Counted from the stretch's first letter, positions 34,285 to 43,974 are shown. The stretch: 64,000 nt of DNA from JAHRVQ01 sp029941905 (GCA_029941905.1 JAPYTQ010000001.1:124001-188000), one strand, 5' to 3'. The notes: a model not told the origin generated them from the letters alone. A program made the numbers and translations.

Positions 34285-36369
34285 CTACAGCGCATTAAGT
34301 GCGTTCAGTAATACACCTTCCGTCAATATCTGCGGTAATACCACGGCGTCTCCGGAAGACCCTGCGTAGAGCAAATAAAGCGGAACGCCACTACGGCCAT
34401 ATTCTGTTAGTTTGCGAGAAATCTCCGGATCTTCATTGGTCCAGTCACCCTTGAGATAACCAATACCCCTTGACTCGAAGGCTTGTCTGATCGCCTCCCT
34501 GTCAAGCGCAACAGCTTCATTGACTTTGCAGGTAATACACCAGGCAGCAGTGAAGTTAACAAATACCGGTCCTTGCTGCCTGAGTTCGCCGAGTCTGACT
34601 GCCGAGTATGTTTCATACAAGGGCCCGACATAGCTGGCACCCATGCCTTTGTCCGCAGACAATGCCCTTGTGCCTTCCGCCTTGACGAGCCGGTTAGGCA
34701 GGTAAATGGCACTGCCCAGGAGAGTCACCACAACGAGTTGTGTCAGCAAACGCGGTACTCGATTCGTCGACAGGTTTTTCAGGAGCCAGATTCCGAACAC
34801 CAGGCACAATGCCCCAACACTGGCGAAAAGCACACCACCGGGACCAGACTGAACACTCAGTACCCAGAGCAACCAGATCGCAGATCCGAACATGGGAAAA
34901 GACAATAGCTCTTTCGCTGTTTCCATCCAGGGTCCCGGTTTTGGCAGTCGTTTCAATAACGCAGGTGAGTGGCAAAGCATGACATAGGGAACAGCCATAC
35001 CGAATCCCAGACTGGCGAAAATAGCCAGTGCGTTGATATTACTCTGTGTCAGTGCATAACCGATTGCCGAAGCCATAAATGGCGCAGTACAGGGCGCAGC
35101 AACGACTGTTGCCAGTACGCCGGTAAAGAATGAACTACCGTAGCCTCCTTCGGTAACCATGCCCTGCCCCAGGTTCATGATGCCGGTGCCAAACTCAAAA
35201 TATCCGGAAAGATTCAAACCTATCAACAGGAACAGATAGGCCAGAACAGACACAACCAACGGTGACTGCAGTTGGAATCCCCAGCCTATCTCCGCACCAC
35301 TCGCGCGAAGCACGATTAACACACCGGCAACTGCGACAAAACTCAGCACCACACCGGCCATATAAACCCACCCATGGCCGCGGATATGTTCCGTTTCCTG
35401 CATCAAGGACAGCACTTTGATCGACAGCACCGGAAACACGCATGGCATAAGGTTTAGTATCAGGCCACCGACAAATGCGAACAGTACGGCAGTTAAAAAA
35501 GAAAGACCGCCAACTCCAGCGGATGAACCAGAAGCTGCCCCTAGGCCTTTCGGCTCAATCTCAAAGCTGGTGGCCAGAAGTTCCCCTGAATTTTCTCTGA
35601 TGACCACAATACCGCCAAACTGACTGTCCGGGGTGTAGTCATAACCCGTTTTGGTTTTCAGCTCAAAGCCATTATCGACCAATCGAAACTGTTGCTCCGC
35701 GGGATTGTCGACTACCCCCTCGGTATAGGGAAAATAGTCGACTGACTGAATTCTCTGCCTTACGAGGCCAGACATTTCAACGAACAAAACCAAGGCTTCA
35801 TCAATGACCTCAAATGTTGAATCGACACCGATCATCTGCGGGATCTTCTGCAACGCGGATTCAAAAAGAGCCGCGTTATCGGGGTTTTCGTGTGATTTTC
35901 CAATATCGAGTGTCAACGACAGCGGACCGCCTTCAGGGATACAGATATCAGCACAGACCAGCCATTTTCCATTTGCCTTCAACGTCACCTGGTCAGAACC
36001 AATGATGTCGGGCGCTTGAATCTTGATTGGGAACAGAACCTGACCGTGATAACCAAAGTTCATCAATGGTCCGTATGCGACTCGCTCCGGATAGGGCCAT
36101 TGCATCTCGGAGGCGCTGAAACCTTCAGGCAATTCCCAATTTAGGGCGGTTGCAGCACCAGAATCACCCGGATTACGCCAATAAGTATGCCAACCCGGAC
36201 GAATATCCTGTTTTAACAGCACGTAGAAGGACTGACCCGCCTCAATCTGATCCATGGAAGATATCAACGCAGCTTGTACGTTGTGCTGATCATCGGACTG
36301 CCCACGGGCTGCTACGGTGGTTATCAGCATCAAACTGGCCAGTAACCAATTTATTCCTACTCTAAACAC
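34285..36369 (-). CDS. DsbD/ScsB-like thiol:disulfide interchange protein
   Basis: A 694-residue inner-membrane protein that carries electrons from cytosolic thioredoxin to periplasmic thiols. GTG 36369 is chosen: AGGAG lies five bases before it and translation starts with a signal peptide; the open frame continues 54 codons upstream without meaning. The exported N-terminal half has DsbD-alpha/ScsB-like beta domains (GWHTYWRNPGDSG). The membrane part holds the two redox cysteines in NLMPCVFPVLS and VAAPCTAPFMAS. The C-terminal thioredoxin domain has AAWCITCK. It is the first gene of an operon with the yyaL-like gene. Confidence 0.9.
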   Translation of the reverse strand: MFRVGINWLLASLMLITTVAARGQSDDQHNVQAALISSMDQIEAGQSFYVLLKQDIRPGWHTYWRNPGDSGAATALNWELPEGFSASEMQWPYPERVAYGPLMNFGYHGQVLFPIKIQAPDIIGSDQVTLKANGKWLVCADICIPEGGPLSLTLDIGKSHENPDNAALFESALQKIPQMIGVDSTFEVIDEALVLFVEMSGLVRQRIQSVDYFPYTEGVVDNPAEQQFRLVDNGFELKTKTGYDYTPDSQFGGIVVIRENSGELLATSFEIEPKGLGAASGSSAGVGGLSFLTAVLFAFVGGLILNLMPCVFPVLSIKVLSLMQETEHIRGHGWVYMAGVVLSFVAVAGVLIVLRASGAEIGWGFQLQSPLVVSVLAYLFLLIGLNLSGYFEFGTGIMNLGQGMVTEGGYGSSFFTGVLATVVAAPCTAPFMASAIGYALTQSNINALAIFASLGFGMAVPYVMLCHSPALLKRLPKPGPWMETAKELLSFPMFGSAIWLLWVLSVQSGPGGVLFASVGALCLVFGIWLLKNLSTNRVPRLLTQLVVVTLLGSAIYLPNRLVKAEGTRALSADKGMGASYVGPLYETYSAVRLGELRQQGPVFVNFTAAWCITCKVNEAVALDREAIRQAFESRGIGYLKGDWTNEDPEISRKLTEYGRSGVPLYLLYAGSSGDAVVLPQILTEGVLLNALNAL

Positions 36370-36560
36370 AGCTCTCCTGTCGCGACTTTTCAATTTTAAA
36401 TGACCCCGATGGCTATCATAACCCACACAATAGACCGAAATTGCCATAAATAAGTTACAGGCTGAAGAAACCAATAGATTAATGCGCTTGCGGTTGTTAC
36501 GGTATACCGCTGCATACAGGCTCGCTAGCACGAATTATCCTGTGCTCCTTTCTTGATTAA

Positions 36561-38594
36561 ATGCATAGATCTCATAACCCGGAATACTCGACATTGACCA
36601 GTATCGAAGCACTGAAAAATTATCTGCTGTCGAACTTCCTGGCGTTTTTTATACTGGCCATCCTTACCGGACTTGTCGCCATTGTTGTTCTGGCACCTTT
36701 TAAGCTGGCCTTCCTCAATTTTTTCTTTTTACCGGTTTTACTCGCTGCCTATTACCTTAATCTGCGAGGCACCCTCCTGGGCAGTCTGTTCACAGTCACC
36801 TGTGTTTTTCTCGCTGCTTTTTTCGCGCCAGAGTTGTTCGCCCCGGAAGAATCAACCCCTTACCTGCTGACTTTCCTGCTGAGTTGGGCAGGATTTCTGA
36901 TCGCTGCGGCTCTGGTGGTTAACACCCTGCAGGAAAATTTTCTGGGAAAACTAACCTCTCTACTACCCTGGCTTAAAGATGTCTCAGCAGGCAAATTGTT
37001 ACGGATGACCACAGCGGAACTAAACGACTATGTGCAGAACCTGGACGGCGGGATTGACGGTGGCACAGGAGATGTCGAGAAGATTGACGTTGCGGCCGAA
37101 AAACAAAGGATCGAGGACGCCTTGTTCTCAACCATGGATCCTGTCGTCGCCCAGTTGTTAATCGAGAAACGACTACGAACTGAACTCCGGCGCATTAGCA
37201 TTCAGTTTTGCGACATCCAGAATTTTACCGGTTACTCCGAGAAAAACCCCGCAGAGGTCGTTATCACCAGACTGAACAAGCATCTCGAGAAAATGGAAAA
37301 CACCTTGTTCGAATACAAGGCACATATCGACAAATATTTAGGTGACGGAATCATGTCCGAGTTCGGTGCCCCGACCCACTATGACCAGCATGCACTTCTG
37401 GCAGTGGTCGCCGGAATAAAAATGCAGGAAAGCGCTGCCCGGGATGAATCGTCCTGGGCAATGCGCATTGGCATATCCACGGGCGATACCATTACCGGGC
37501 TGATTGGACACAGACGCCAAGCCTATACGGCAATGGGAGATTCGGTGAACCTGGCTGCGAGGATTCAAGAGGTCGGCCGACTGGGTAAGGTGACTGTCGA
37601 TGAAGCAACACAGCATGATACGCGCCGATATATCCGCTATCGACGAAAGTCCATCCTCCAGCCAGAAGCAACTGCCCCTTCATTGTTACGTGAACAACTG
37701 GTCCCCATGCTGAACGCGTTGGATGGGGATCCATCTAACATAGAACATATGATGAACTGCGCTCAGATCTATCTGCAGCTGGACGATCTACTCTCCTGCC
37801 TGGATCTCGTAAAACGGGCGCTCAACATCGACTCGGAGCACCTTGCAGCAAAGTTATTGTATGCAGAAGCTTCACTGAAAAGTGATCAAATGGACGACAT
37901 CAGTCTACGCGGCCGACAACAAACGCTGCACCTTTACGAGGTCGAGGGGATTGTCAATCCACTGCACAATCAAGAAAAAATCCCCCCCCTTCTGCTGCAG
38001 CAATATGAGGAAATTGTCAGCAGTCTGGCAGCCTACCCGGAAGATATTCTGTTACCCGTCGAATGCATTGAAGGGTACGTTGGTCATTCCAGGGTCGTCG
38101 GGTTTCTTGCCTACGCTATCGCTGATCGTTTGAATCTGCCAGATGAGGTAAAACGCGATGTACTGGAGGCGGGTTATCTGGCGGACATTGGAAAGTCAAT
38201 CATCCCGCATCATCTGCTGAACAGACGTGGGACTTTGAGCCGCGAGGAATTCAAGAGCATTAAAGGCCACCCGGCTGAGGGAGTCAGAAAGTTAAAACAA
38301 CTGGGTTACACATCTGAAAGCGTGCTCGAAATGGTCGAAAATCACCACGAAAACTACGATGGTAGCGGCTATCCGTCCGGCAAAGATAACGCGCAGTTCT
38401 CCATCGGTGCAAGAATTATTGCAGTCTCGGAGGCCTATGACTCAATGACGTCCTGGCGACCCTATCGTGAAAGTTGGGAACGACAAGCTGCCTTGACAGA
38501 ACTGGAACAGTACTCAGGCAGGGGCAAGTTCGATCCGCGTGTTATGCAGGAACTCACACATTTATTGTCACCACCGGCAATTAGTACAGAGTAG
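36561..38594 (+). CDS. Membrane class III nucleotide cyclase fused to an HD-GYP domain with altered HD motif
   Basis: A 677-residue protein. Three to four membrane helices occupy residues 25-125. A class III adenylate/guanylate cyclase domain follows (about 205-350): metal aspartates D218 (FCDIQNFT) and D262 (KYLGDGIM), and the transition-state pair in GDSVNLAAR (N330, R334). Residues about 385-445 look like TPR helices. The end is an HD-GYP domain: H509 (GHSRV), then LADIGK where HD is expected, so the histidine is alanine 541; H570, HHENYDGSGYP (595-605) are kept. The cyclase looks active; c-di-GMP hydrolysis is doubtful. It is divergent from dsbD. Confidence 0.9.
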   Translation: MHRSHNPEYSTLTSIEALKNYLLSNFLAFFILAILTGLVAIVVLAPFKLAFLNFFFLPVLLAAYYLNLRGTLLGSLFTVTCVFLAAFFAPELFAPEESTPYLLTFLLSWAGFLIAAALVVNTLQENFLGKLTSLLPWLKDVSAGKLLRMTTAELNDYVQNLDGGIDGGTGDVEKIDVAAEKQRIEDALFSTMDPVVAQLLIEKRLRTELRRISIQFCDIQNFTGYSEKNPAEVVITRLNKHLEKMENTLFEYKAHIDKYLGDGIMSEFGAPTHYDQHALLAVVAGIKMQESAARDESSWAMRIGISTGDTITGLIGHRRQAYTAMGDSVNLAARIQEVGRLGKVTVDEATQHDTRRYIRYRRKSILQPEATAPSLLREQLVPMLNALDGDPSNIEHMMNCAQIYLQLDDLLSCLDLVKRALNIDSEHLAAKLLYAEASLKSDQMDDISLRGRQQTLHLYEVEGIVNPLHNQEKIPPLLLQQYEEIVSSLAAYPEDILLPVECIEGYVGHSRVVGFLAYAIADRLNLPDEVKRDVLEAGYLADIGKSIIPHHLLNRRGTLSREEFKSIKGHPAEGVRKLKQLGYTSESVLEMVENHHENYDGSGYPSGKDNAQFSIGARIIAVSEAYDSMTSWRPYRESWERQAALTELEQYSGRGKFDPRVMQELTHLLSPPAISTE

Positions 38595-38660
38595 CTGAGC
38601 TCGCCTAAAACAATGAAGACTCTCAGAACTGGCCGCTACGCTCAGGGCTGTCAGTTACGC

Positions 38661-39494
38661 TCACGGCTGTTCGGCTAACGCAGAATTCAGCAGTGTCACT
38701 GTGACGATCACTGCATTATGGTCAGACACTGGATCCGGTAGAACCCGATGCCTTAGAAACGTAAATTCATCGGACACCAGTACCCAATCGATTCGCTTGT
38801 CCAGCTTGGGAAAGGTTACGAGATCCTTGCTCAGGGGCTTCCAGGCGCGCAAACCAAGTTCGTTTGTGAGGTTCCTGATCAAACCGGCTTTATGATTGAA
38901 CTCGGTATTGAAATCACCCATAACAATTCTCAGGTTCTCTCTTCCTGCCAACAAATTTTTCAGTACATTTACTTCCTGGCGTCTCTCAGACGTCGACATA
39001 AAATCCAGATGGACTGAAATGACATCCACCTTTGTATTTTCGATTTCAGGCCAATCCACGACAGACAGTACGAAGCCTTTGCGCGGCCGGGCGAACGGCT
39101 TCCTGAATGTGATCGACATTGGATTTGAAAGCGGGTGCTTGCTCATCAGTCCGGTGCCGTAGTCGAGAAAACCACCGGACTGGTGCGAACCTAAAAACCA
39201 GTGAATATATTCGGATTTCTCCGCGATGAGTTGAATCTGGTCAATCCTGCCAGTCCAGAATGCATTTTTGTCAATTTCCTGGAAGGCGACTATATCAGGT
39301 TGTTCACGCCTGATAAGTCGAGCGATATCATGAAGATGAGCTTCGGCTTGAACTGTTGACTGCAACATCTGGGAGACACCAGTCGCCCGGGCATGAGCAA
39401 CATTCAGCGTCATCAGTTTAACCCCATCGAAACTCGATTTTGCTGCCAGCAGCGGCTGAGCCAAAAATGCCAGCGCACAAATGATAAATCTCAT
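38661..39494 (-). CDS. Exported endonuclease/exonuclease/phosphatase family protein
   Basis: A 277-residue protein from ATG 39494, which begins with a signal peptide (MRFIICALAFLAQPLLA); the open frame extends 19 codons upstream. The metal-dependent EEP fold is shown by LNVAHA, AFQEIDKN (metal glutamate), SVHLDF, VMGDFNTE (catalytic aspartate and asparagine) and the closing VSDHNAV. Members cleave phosphodiesters in DNA, RNA, lipids or phosphoinositides. Secretion suggests an extracellular nuclease or phospholipase-like role, not determined. Confidence 0.88.
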   Translation of the reverse strand: MRFIICALAFLAQPLLAAKSSFDGVKLMTLNVAHARATGVSQMLQSTVQAEAHLHDIARLIRREQPDIVAFQEIDKNAFWTGRIDQIQLIAEKSEYIHWFLGSHQSGGFLDYGTGLMSKHPLSNPMSITFRKPFARPRKGFVLSVVDWPEIENTKVDVISVHLDFMSTSERRQEVNVLKNLLAGRENLRIVMGDFNTEFNHKAGLIRNLTNELGLRAWKPLSKDLVTFPKLDKRIDWVLVSDEFTFLRHRVLPDPVSDHNAVIVTVTLLNSALAEQP

Positions 39495-39803
39495 GTTTCT
39501 TATAATTTTCAAAATTTGACGCCTATTGCATGGGCTCGTGACATCACCCAATCAACCGAGCAATTATGGCAACCGGAGGTTAGAGGTGTTCATCCGGGTT
39601 TTAGTTCCCTTTTTCCCGAAGAATTCCATGTATGTCCCAACAAATGAGAGAAATGAGATTTAGACTGCGTATCCTCAAAAAAGATCAACTAACACATGGG
39701 GAGACTGGTTATAGACGTTGTTCGCACGAATCGGCTGGAGAGGACACTTGAATTCACCCACTAAAAAATGAGATTGTTGCGTGAATCCAAATCAAAAGCG
39801 AAA
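39495..39803. other. 309-base divergent spacer
   Basis: Lies between the exported EEP protein and the CrtC-like gene. I see no gene, terminator or strong palindrome; it must hold both promoters, but no confident -35/-10 pair was picked. Confidence 0.5.
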
Positions 39804-40769
39804 ATGACAATGGCCAAAATTGTCGGCAACCTCAAGCCAGAAGATGACTACACACATGAACTGGGGCCTGAAGAAAATTTTAATGAATCAGTGTATTTCA
39901 ATTTTTTTGACCCTAAACAGAACAGGGGCGGTTTTGTTCGCATAGGTAATCGAGCCAACGAGGGTTATGCGGAAATGACCGTTATCATCTGGAATCCGGA
40001 TGGTACGGCATACTTTAACTACGCTAAACCTGCAATTAGCCATAATGATGCCTGGGACGCCGGTGGCCTTAAAATAGACGTAATCACACCCGCAGAACAG
40101 ATAAGAACATCTTATGAGGGTACTGCGCTTTACATGCAAGATCCGCGAGGCATGAGTGACCCCAGCAGCGCCTTCAAGGATAACCCCACACAGCAGCTCG
40201 TTATTGAATTGATCCACGACGCAGTAGGACCACTCTATGGGCATGTTGGCGAAACCGGTGACGGCAACAACTTCGCCCGTTCACATAGCGAACAGCATAT
40301 GCGCGTGTCAGGCAGTGTGAAATTAGGAGATGGTGACGTCATGTCTTTCAACGGCCACGGTTTGAGAGACCATTCCTGGGGGCCCAGATATTGGCAAGCA
40401 ACACCCTCCTATCGCTGGATCACCGCTAATTTTGGTGATGACCTGGGAATGATTATTCGCACCAATAACAAAGGCGACGGCGGAGGTTTGTTTCACGAAG
40501 GAGAAGAACTCGTACGCTTCAAGACCACATCTCTGACCACGACTTACGAACCAGACACCAACTACCATACTGGTCTACGGGCAGAGTTGGTTTTAGAAGA
40601 TGGCAGGAAAAGAACACTGACGGGCAAGGTGATGGGATTTATTCCTCTTCGCAATAGACGCAGCGGTACCCATACCCATGTAGGCGAAGGCATGACGGCC
40701 TATACCCTGGATGATTCGCGTACCGGGTATGGCCTGAGCGAGTATCTAGATCAACCGGATGAAGCTTAA
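39804..40769 (+). CDS. CrtC-like DUF7064/DUF7065 family protein
   Basis: A 321-residue cytosolic protein from ATG 39804 (another ATG at 39810; the frame opens at 39768). It resembles the lipocalin-like two-domain proteins once grouped with hydroxyneurosporene dehydrogenase (CrtC): the hallmark is the GHGLRDHSWGPRYW segment, with aspartate and histidine that are conserved across relatives. These proteins are often next to catabolic genes for terpenoid or steroid-like compounds; that role is inference. It is followed after 50 bases by an MFS carrier. Confidence 0.65.
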   Translation: MTMAKIVGNLKPEDDYTHELGPEENFNESVYFNFFDPKQNRGGFVRIGNRANEGYAEMTVIIWNPDGTAYFNYAKPAISHNDAWDAGGLKIDVITPAEQIRTSYEGTALYMQDPRGMSDPSSAFKDNPTQQLVIELIHDAVGPLYGHVGETGDGNNFARSHSEQHMRVSGSVKLGDGDVMSFNGHGLRDHSWGPRYWQATPSYRWITANFGDDLGMIIRTNNKGDGGGLFHEGEELVRFKTTSLTTTYEPDTNYHTGLRAELVLEDGRKRTLTGKVMGFIPLRNRRSGTHTHVGEGMTAYTLDDSRTGYGLSEYLDQPDEA

Positions 40770-40819
40770 CCTCATCACCCGGTGACAACCCCAGGATAAA
40801 AAAAAGAAAAAGAGAAGCT

Positions 40820-42148
40820 ATGAGCGATGCGACGTCGAACACAAACAATCTGCAGGCAGTACCAATTTCAGGGGACACTAATCACTATTCCACGACGGGC
40901 GCTAAATACTATGCCCTGATAATTCTAACGATTGTTTATAGCTTCAACTTCATCGATCGCCAGCTACTTTCGATATTACAGGAATCAATAAAAGCCGATC
41001 TTGGCCTTTCGGATAGCCAGCTCGGCCTTCTGACAGGTTTCGCTTTCGCTGTATTTTACGTAACCGCCGGTATCCCCATAGCACGATGGGCAGATCGTGC
41101 AAACAGGCGCAATATAATCGCAATGTCTGTGGGATTATGGAGTTTTATGACCGCTCTAAGTGGCCTGGTACAAAATTATGGCCAACTTTTGGCCGCTCGC
41201 GTCGGTGTCGGTGTTGGGGAGGCTGGCGGCAGCCCTCCCTCCCATTCAGTCATTTCAGATATATTTCCACCGGAATCCCGTGCCAGTGCAATTTCTTTTT
41301 ATTCGACAGGGGTTAATATCGGAATCTTGTTCGGATTCCTGCTCGGTGGTTGGCTGAACGAATTTTTCGGCTGGCGTGTTGCCTTCGTAGTGGTTGGTGC
41401 TCCCGGAATCCTGCTCGCCATACTGGTTAGAATGACCCTCGCAGAACCTATCAGGGGATTGGCCGAAAACAAGCAGGCATCACAGCAGAGCATCCCCTTT
41501 AAAGATGTGCTCGCGATCTTGTGGAGTCGTTTATCGTTTCGGCATATGGCTATGGCAGGGGCACTCAACGCCTTTGCCGGTTACAGCACCAGCAACTGGA
41601 CCGCTTCTTTTTTCATACGCAGTCATGGCATGACAACAGGTGAACTGGGTACCTGGCTGGCATTAATCATGGGGCTTGGTGGTGCAGTCGGCGTATTTTG
41701 TGGTGGCTTGCTCGCTGATCGATTAGCACCACGAGACAAACGCTGGTATGTGTGGCTACCTGCCCTTTCCGGATTTATCTGCGTGCCATTTATGGCGGCA
41801 GTCTATCTGGTTGATAATCCGTATACCGCCCTGACTTTATCCATCGTTCCAGGTGTATTGTTTAATGTCTATCTCGGCAATACCATTGCAACAACTCATG
41901 GCCTCGTTGGGTTACGCATGCGCGCCACCGCATCAGCCATTCTATTCCTCATTCTGAATATCATTGGCCTGGGTATTGGGCCCTGGTCGATCGGCCTGCT
42001 AAGTGATTCTTTGGCATCGAGCCTCGGTGATGAATCACTGCGTCAAGCGATGTTGTACATCATTCCACCCATAATGTTCTGGTCGGCTTGCCACTTCTAT
42101 ATGGCATCAAAATCACTGCGTGATGACCTGGCGGCAGCACCTAGTTAG
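40820..42148 (+). CDS. MFS transporter, Spinster-like
   Basis: A 442-residue carrier with 12 predicted helices. Family signatures: FNFIDRQLLSIL in helix 1, the GIPIARWADRANRR loop between helices 2 and 3, and GVGVGEAGGSPPSHS in helix 4/5, which are typical of Spinster-type MFS proteins. These export or import lipophilic or organic acid compounds. It probably shares transcription with the CrtC-like gene, so it may move the same substrate. Confidence 0.88.
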   Translation: MSDATSNTNNLQAVPISGDTNHYSTTGAKYYALIILTIVYSFNFIDRQLLSILQESIKADLGLSDSQLGLLTGFAFAVFYVTAGIPIARWADRANRRNIIAMSVGLWSFMTALSGLVQNYGQLLAARVGVGVGEAGGSPPSHSVISDIFPPESRASAISFYSTGVNIGILFGFLLGGWLNEFFGWRVAFVVVGAPGILLAILVRMTLAEPIRGLAENKQASQQSIPFKDVLAILWSRLSFRHMAMAGALNAFAGYSTSNWTASFFIRSHGMTTGELGTWLALIMGLGGAVGVFCGGLLADRLAPRDKRWYVWLPALSGFICVPFMAAVYLVDNPYTALTLSIVPGVLFNVYLGNTIATTHGLVGLRMRATASAILFLILNIIGLGIGPWSIGLLSDSLASSLGDESLRQAMLYIIPPIMFWSACHFYMASKSLRDDLAAAPS

Positions 42149-42246
42149 ACCTTCGATATGTAATTGATTCATAAACTAACTATGTTAATCAGTCGCATGA
42201 ATTGTTCGAAATACATGACTTTCCGGACAGGAACTAGCTAAGCTAG

Positions 42247-43974
42247 CTAGCTGTCTGCCCAGAGGGACAGCAGCAGCGCGCCGAACAATAACGCGCTCAT
42301 AGCTTGCCAGAACAGCAGTGGGTTGCGTTCCAACAGCGGCGCTTTTGCCCGTTTGTTGAGCATGTCCTGATTGGGCTTCCTCAGATCTTGCATAAACTCG
42401 GACAGCGCCTGATATCTGTCGTTAGGAGAAGGGGCTGTTGCTTTTTGCAGGCATAGATCGACCCACAGTGGAAGATCCGGGCGGAACTGCAAGATGGATC
42501 GGTAGCGCCAATCACCGAAATGTGGCTTACCATTCAGCTTGTGGGTGGGCACTTTGTACGGCAGCTCGCCGCTCAGCATTTCATATATCAATACACCCAG
42601 GGAAAAGATGTCCGACCGGTACATACCAGGCTGGTCGAGCAGATACTCAGGTGCCATGTAGCTGGTGGAACCGACCGGATATTCCTCGGCGATATGTGAC
42701 GCCAACTCGTCGAGTCCCGCTACTTGTACTGTGCCAAAGTCGATCAGCTTGATGTTCAGGTCATCATCGACCATAACGTTTTCGGGTTTCAGGTCCCGGT
42801 GCACCATGCTCAGGCGTTGAAATGCCCGCAAGGCACCGGTGATCTGTTCCGCCAGACGGCGCGTGGTTTCAAGGCTGGGGTGGTCGTTGTCTAGCATCCA
42901 CTGGCTTAAATCCCCATGCGGAAGGTATTCGAACAGGTTGTACATGAAATTCGTATCGTGGGGTCTGGCTACCACTTTCATGACGTTGAGGTGATTGACC
43001 CGCAATCCAACCCATTGTTCACGCACGAAACCCTGTAGATATTGAGGATCCTCATCGAAGTTCTGCGAGGGCGTCTTGAGCACCAGCTTTTTTGCATCCT
43101 CCGGAGACTCGACCAGATACAAGTGGCTGCGCGGGCTGGTATGTAACACCTGGCTCACCCGGTACCCGTCGATGGAATTGCCTTCTGACATAACCGGAGG
43201 AATAGCCTGGGGATGCGCCTGCATTTCATTGTAGTTGTCCTCTGGTAAGGTATGAACCTTTAGAAACAGGCAGCTCAGGTTATCATCGCTGCCGTTCCGC
43301 AGGGCGTGGTTGGCGATGCGCTCGCCACTCCTTTCCAGGTTAGTTGTATCATCGTTTACCAGAGACTCCATTTCTCCCCGTTGCAGATAATCGTGAACGC
43401 CATCGGTCGTGAGCATGAACACATCACCTTGGCGTACCTGCACCGTGGTGTGGTCGACCTGCAGTCTGGTGTCCAGCCCCAACGCACGGGTGAGGACAGT
43501 GCGATTCCCCGCGACCGAGGCAAAGTGATCGGTAGTCAGTTGCTCGAGGACACCGGTGCGCAGCAGGTAGATGCGGCTGTCACCGATGTGAAAAATGTGC
43601 GCCGTGCGAGACTTCACAATTACGCAACTCAATGTAGTCACCAGAGATTCAATGTTCAGATGTGGGCCGCCATTGTGATACAACCACGAATTCATGGCAT
43701 GCAACACACGCGAGGCGGACTCTCTTACGCTCCACGTATCCGGTGTGCTGAAATAATCGCTGATGAAGTGAGTGACGGCAAGCTGGCTCGCGACCTCGCT
43801 GCGGGTGCTACTGCTTACCCCATCCGCGATGACCGCAACGGCGCCCTTGAACATGTTGGCCGACTTGTTACCGGCGAGGGCAGCAAATGCATCCTGATTG
43901 ACTGGCTTCAGGCCTGCTGTAGTGTGGCCACCAAAAACTACCTTGAGTTGGTTGGAACTTGCGCGTGTCATCAT
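42247..43974 (-). CDS. Bifunctional PP2C phosphatase / serine-threonine protein kinase
   Basis: A 575-residue tail-anchored protein. Residues 10-245 are a PP2C phosphatase (PVNQDAF, VIADGVSS, HIGDSRIYLL, TTDGVHD, SDDNLS). Residues about 265-535 are a Hanks-type kinase: ATP lysine in LVLKTPS, catalytic MVHRDLKPENVM, metal KLIDFGTVQ and MAPEYL. The glycine loop is weak. One hydrophobic helix near the C-terminus (about 550-570) anchors it. It is the last gene of the cobA-nirB-nirD-narK operon, as in some pseudomonads, so it may tune nitrate uptake or reduction by reversible phosphorylation; the target is unknown. Confidence 0.93.
   Translation of the reverse strand: MMTRASSNQLKVVFGGHTTAGLKPVNQDAFAALAGNKSANMFKGAVAVIADGVSSSTRSEVASQLAVTHFISDYFSTPDTWSVRESASRVLHAMNSWLYHNGGPHLNIESLVTTLSCVIVKSRTAHIFHIGDSRIYLLRTGVLEQLTTDHFASVAGNRTVLTRALGLDTRLQVDHTTVQVRQGDVFMLTTDGVHDYLQRGEMESLVNDDTTNLERSGERIANHALRNGSDDNLSCLFLKVHTLPEDNYNEMQAHPQAIPPVMSEGNSIDGYRVSQVLHTSPRSHLYLVESPEDAKKLVLKTPSQNFDEDPQYLQGFVREQWVGLRVNHLNVMKVVARPHDTNFMYNLFEYLPHGDLSQWMLDNDHPSLETTRRLAEQITGALRAFQRLSMVHRDLKPENVMVDDDLNIKLIDFGTVQVAGLDELASHIAEEYPVGSTSYMAPEYLLDQPGMYRSDIFSLGVLIYEMLSGELPYKVPTHKLNGKPHFGDWRYRSILQFRPDLPLWVDLCLQKATAPSPNDRYQALSEFMQDLRKPNQDMLNKRAKAPLLERNPLLFWQAMSALLFGALLLSLWADS

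Noticed and set aside
34262..34290. GCCGATAGCTCAGCAGG looks like the 5' half of a tRNA
   Set aside because: No anticodon stem, T-arm or CCA-like end follows, and the sequence runs into the end of the dsbD-like gene.
36369..36531. Longer start for the DsbD-like gene
   Set aside because: The GTG at 36369 has AGGAG five bases before it and opens with a signal peptide; the upstream part would bury the signal peptide inside the protein.
42230..42255. Repeated AGCTAGC units near the kinase stop codon
   Set aside because: Only a few tandem AGCTAGC-like words; too short and simple to distinguish from chance.
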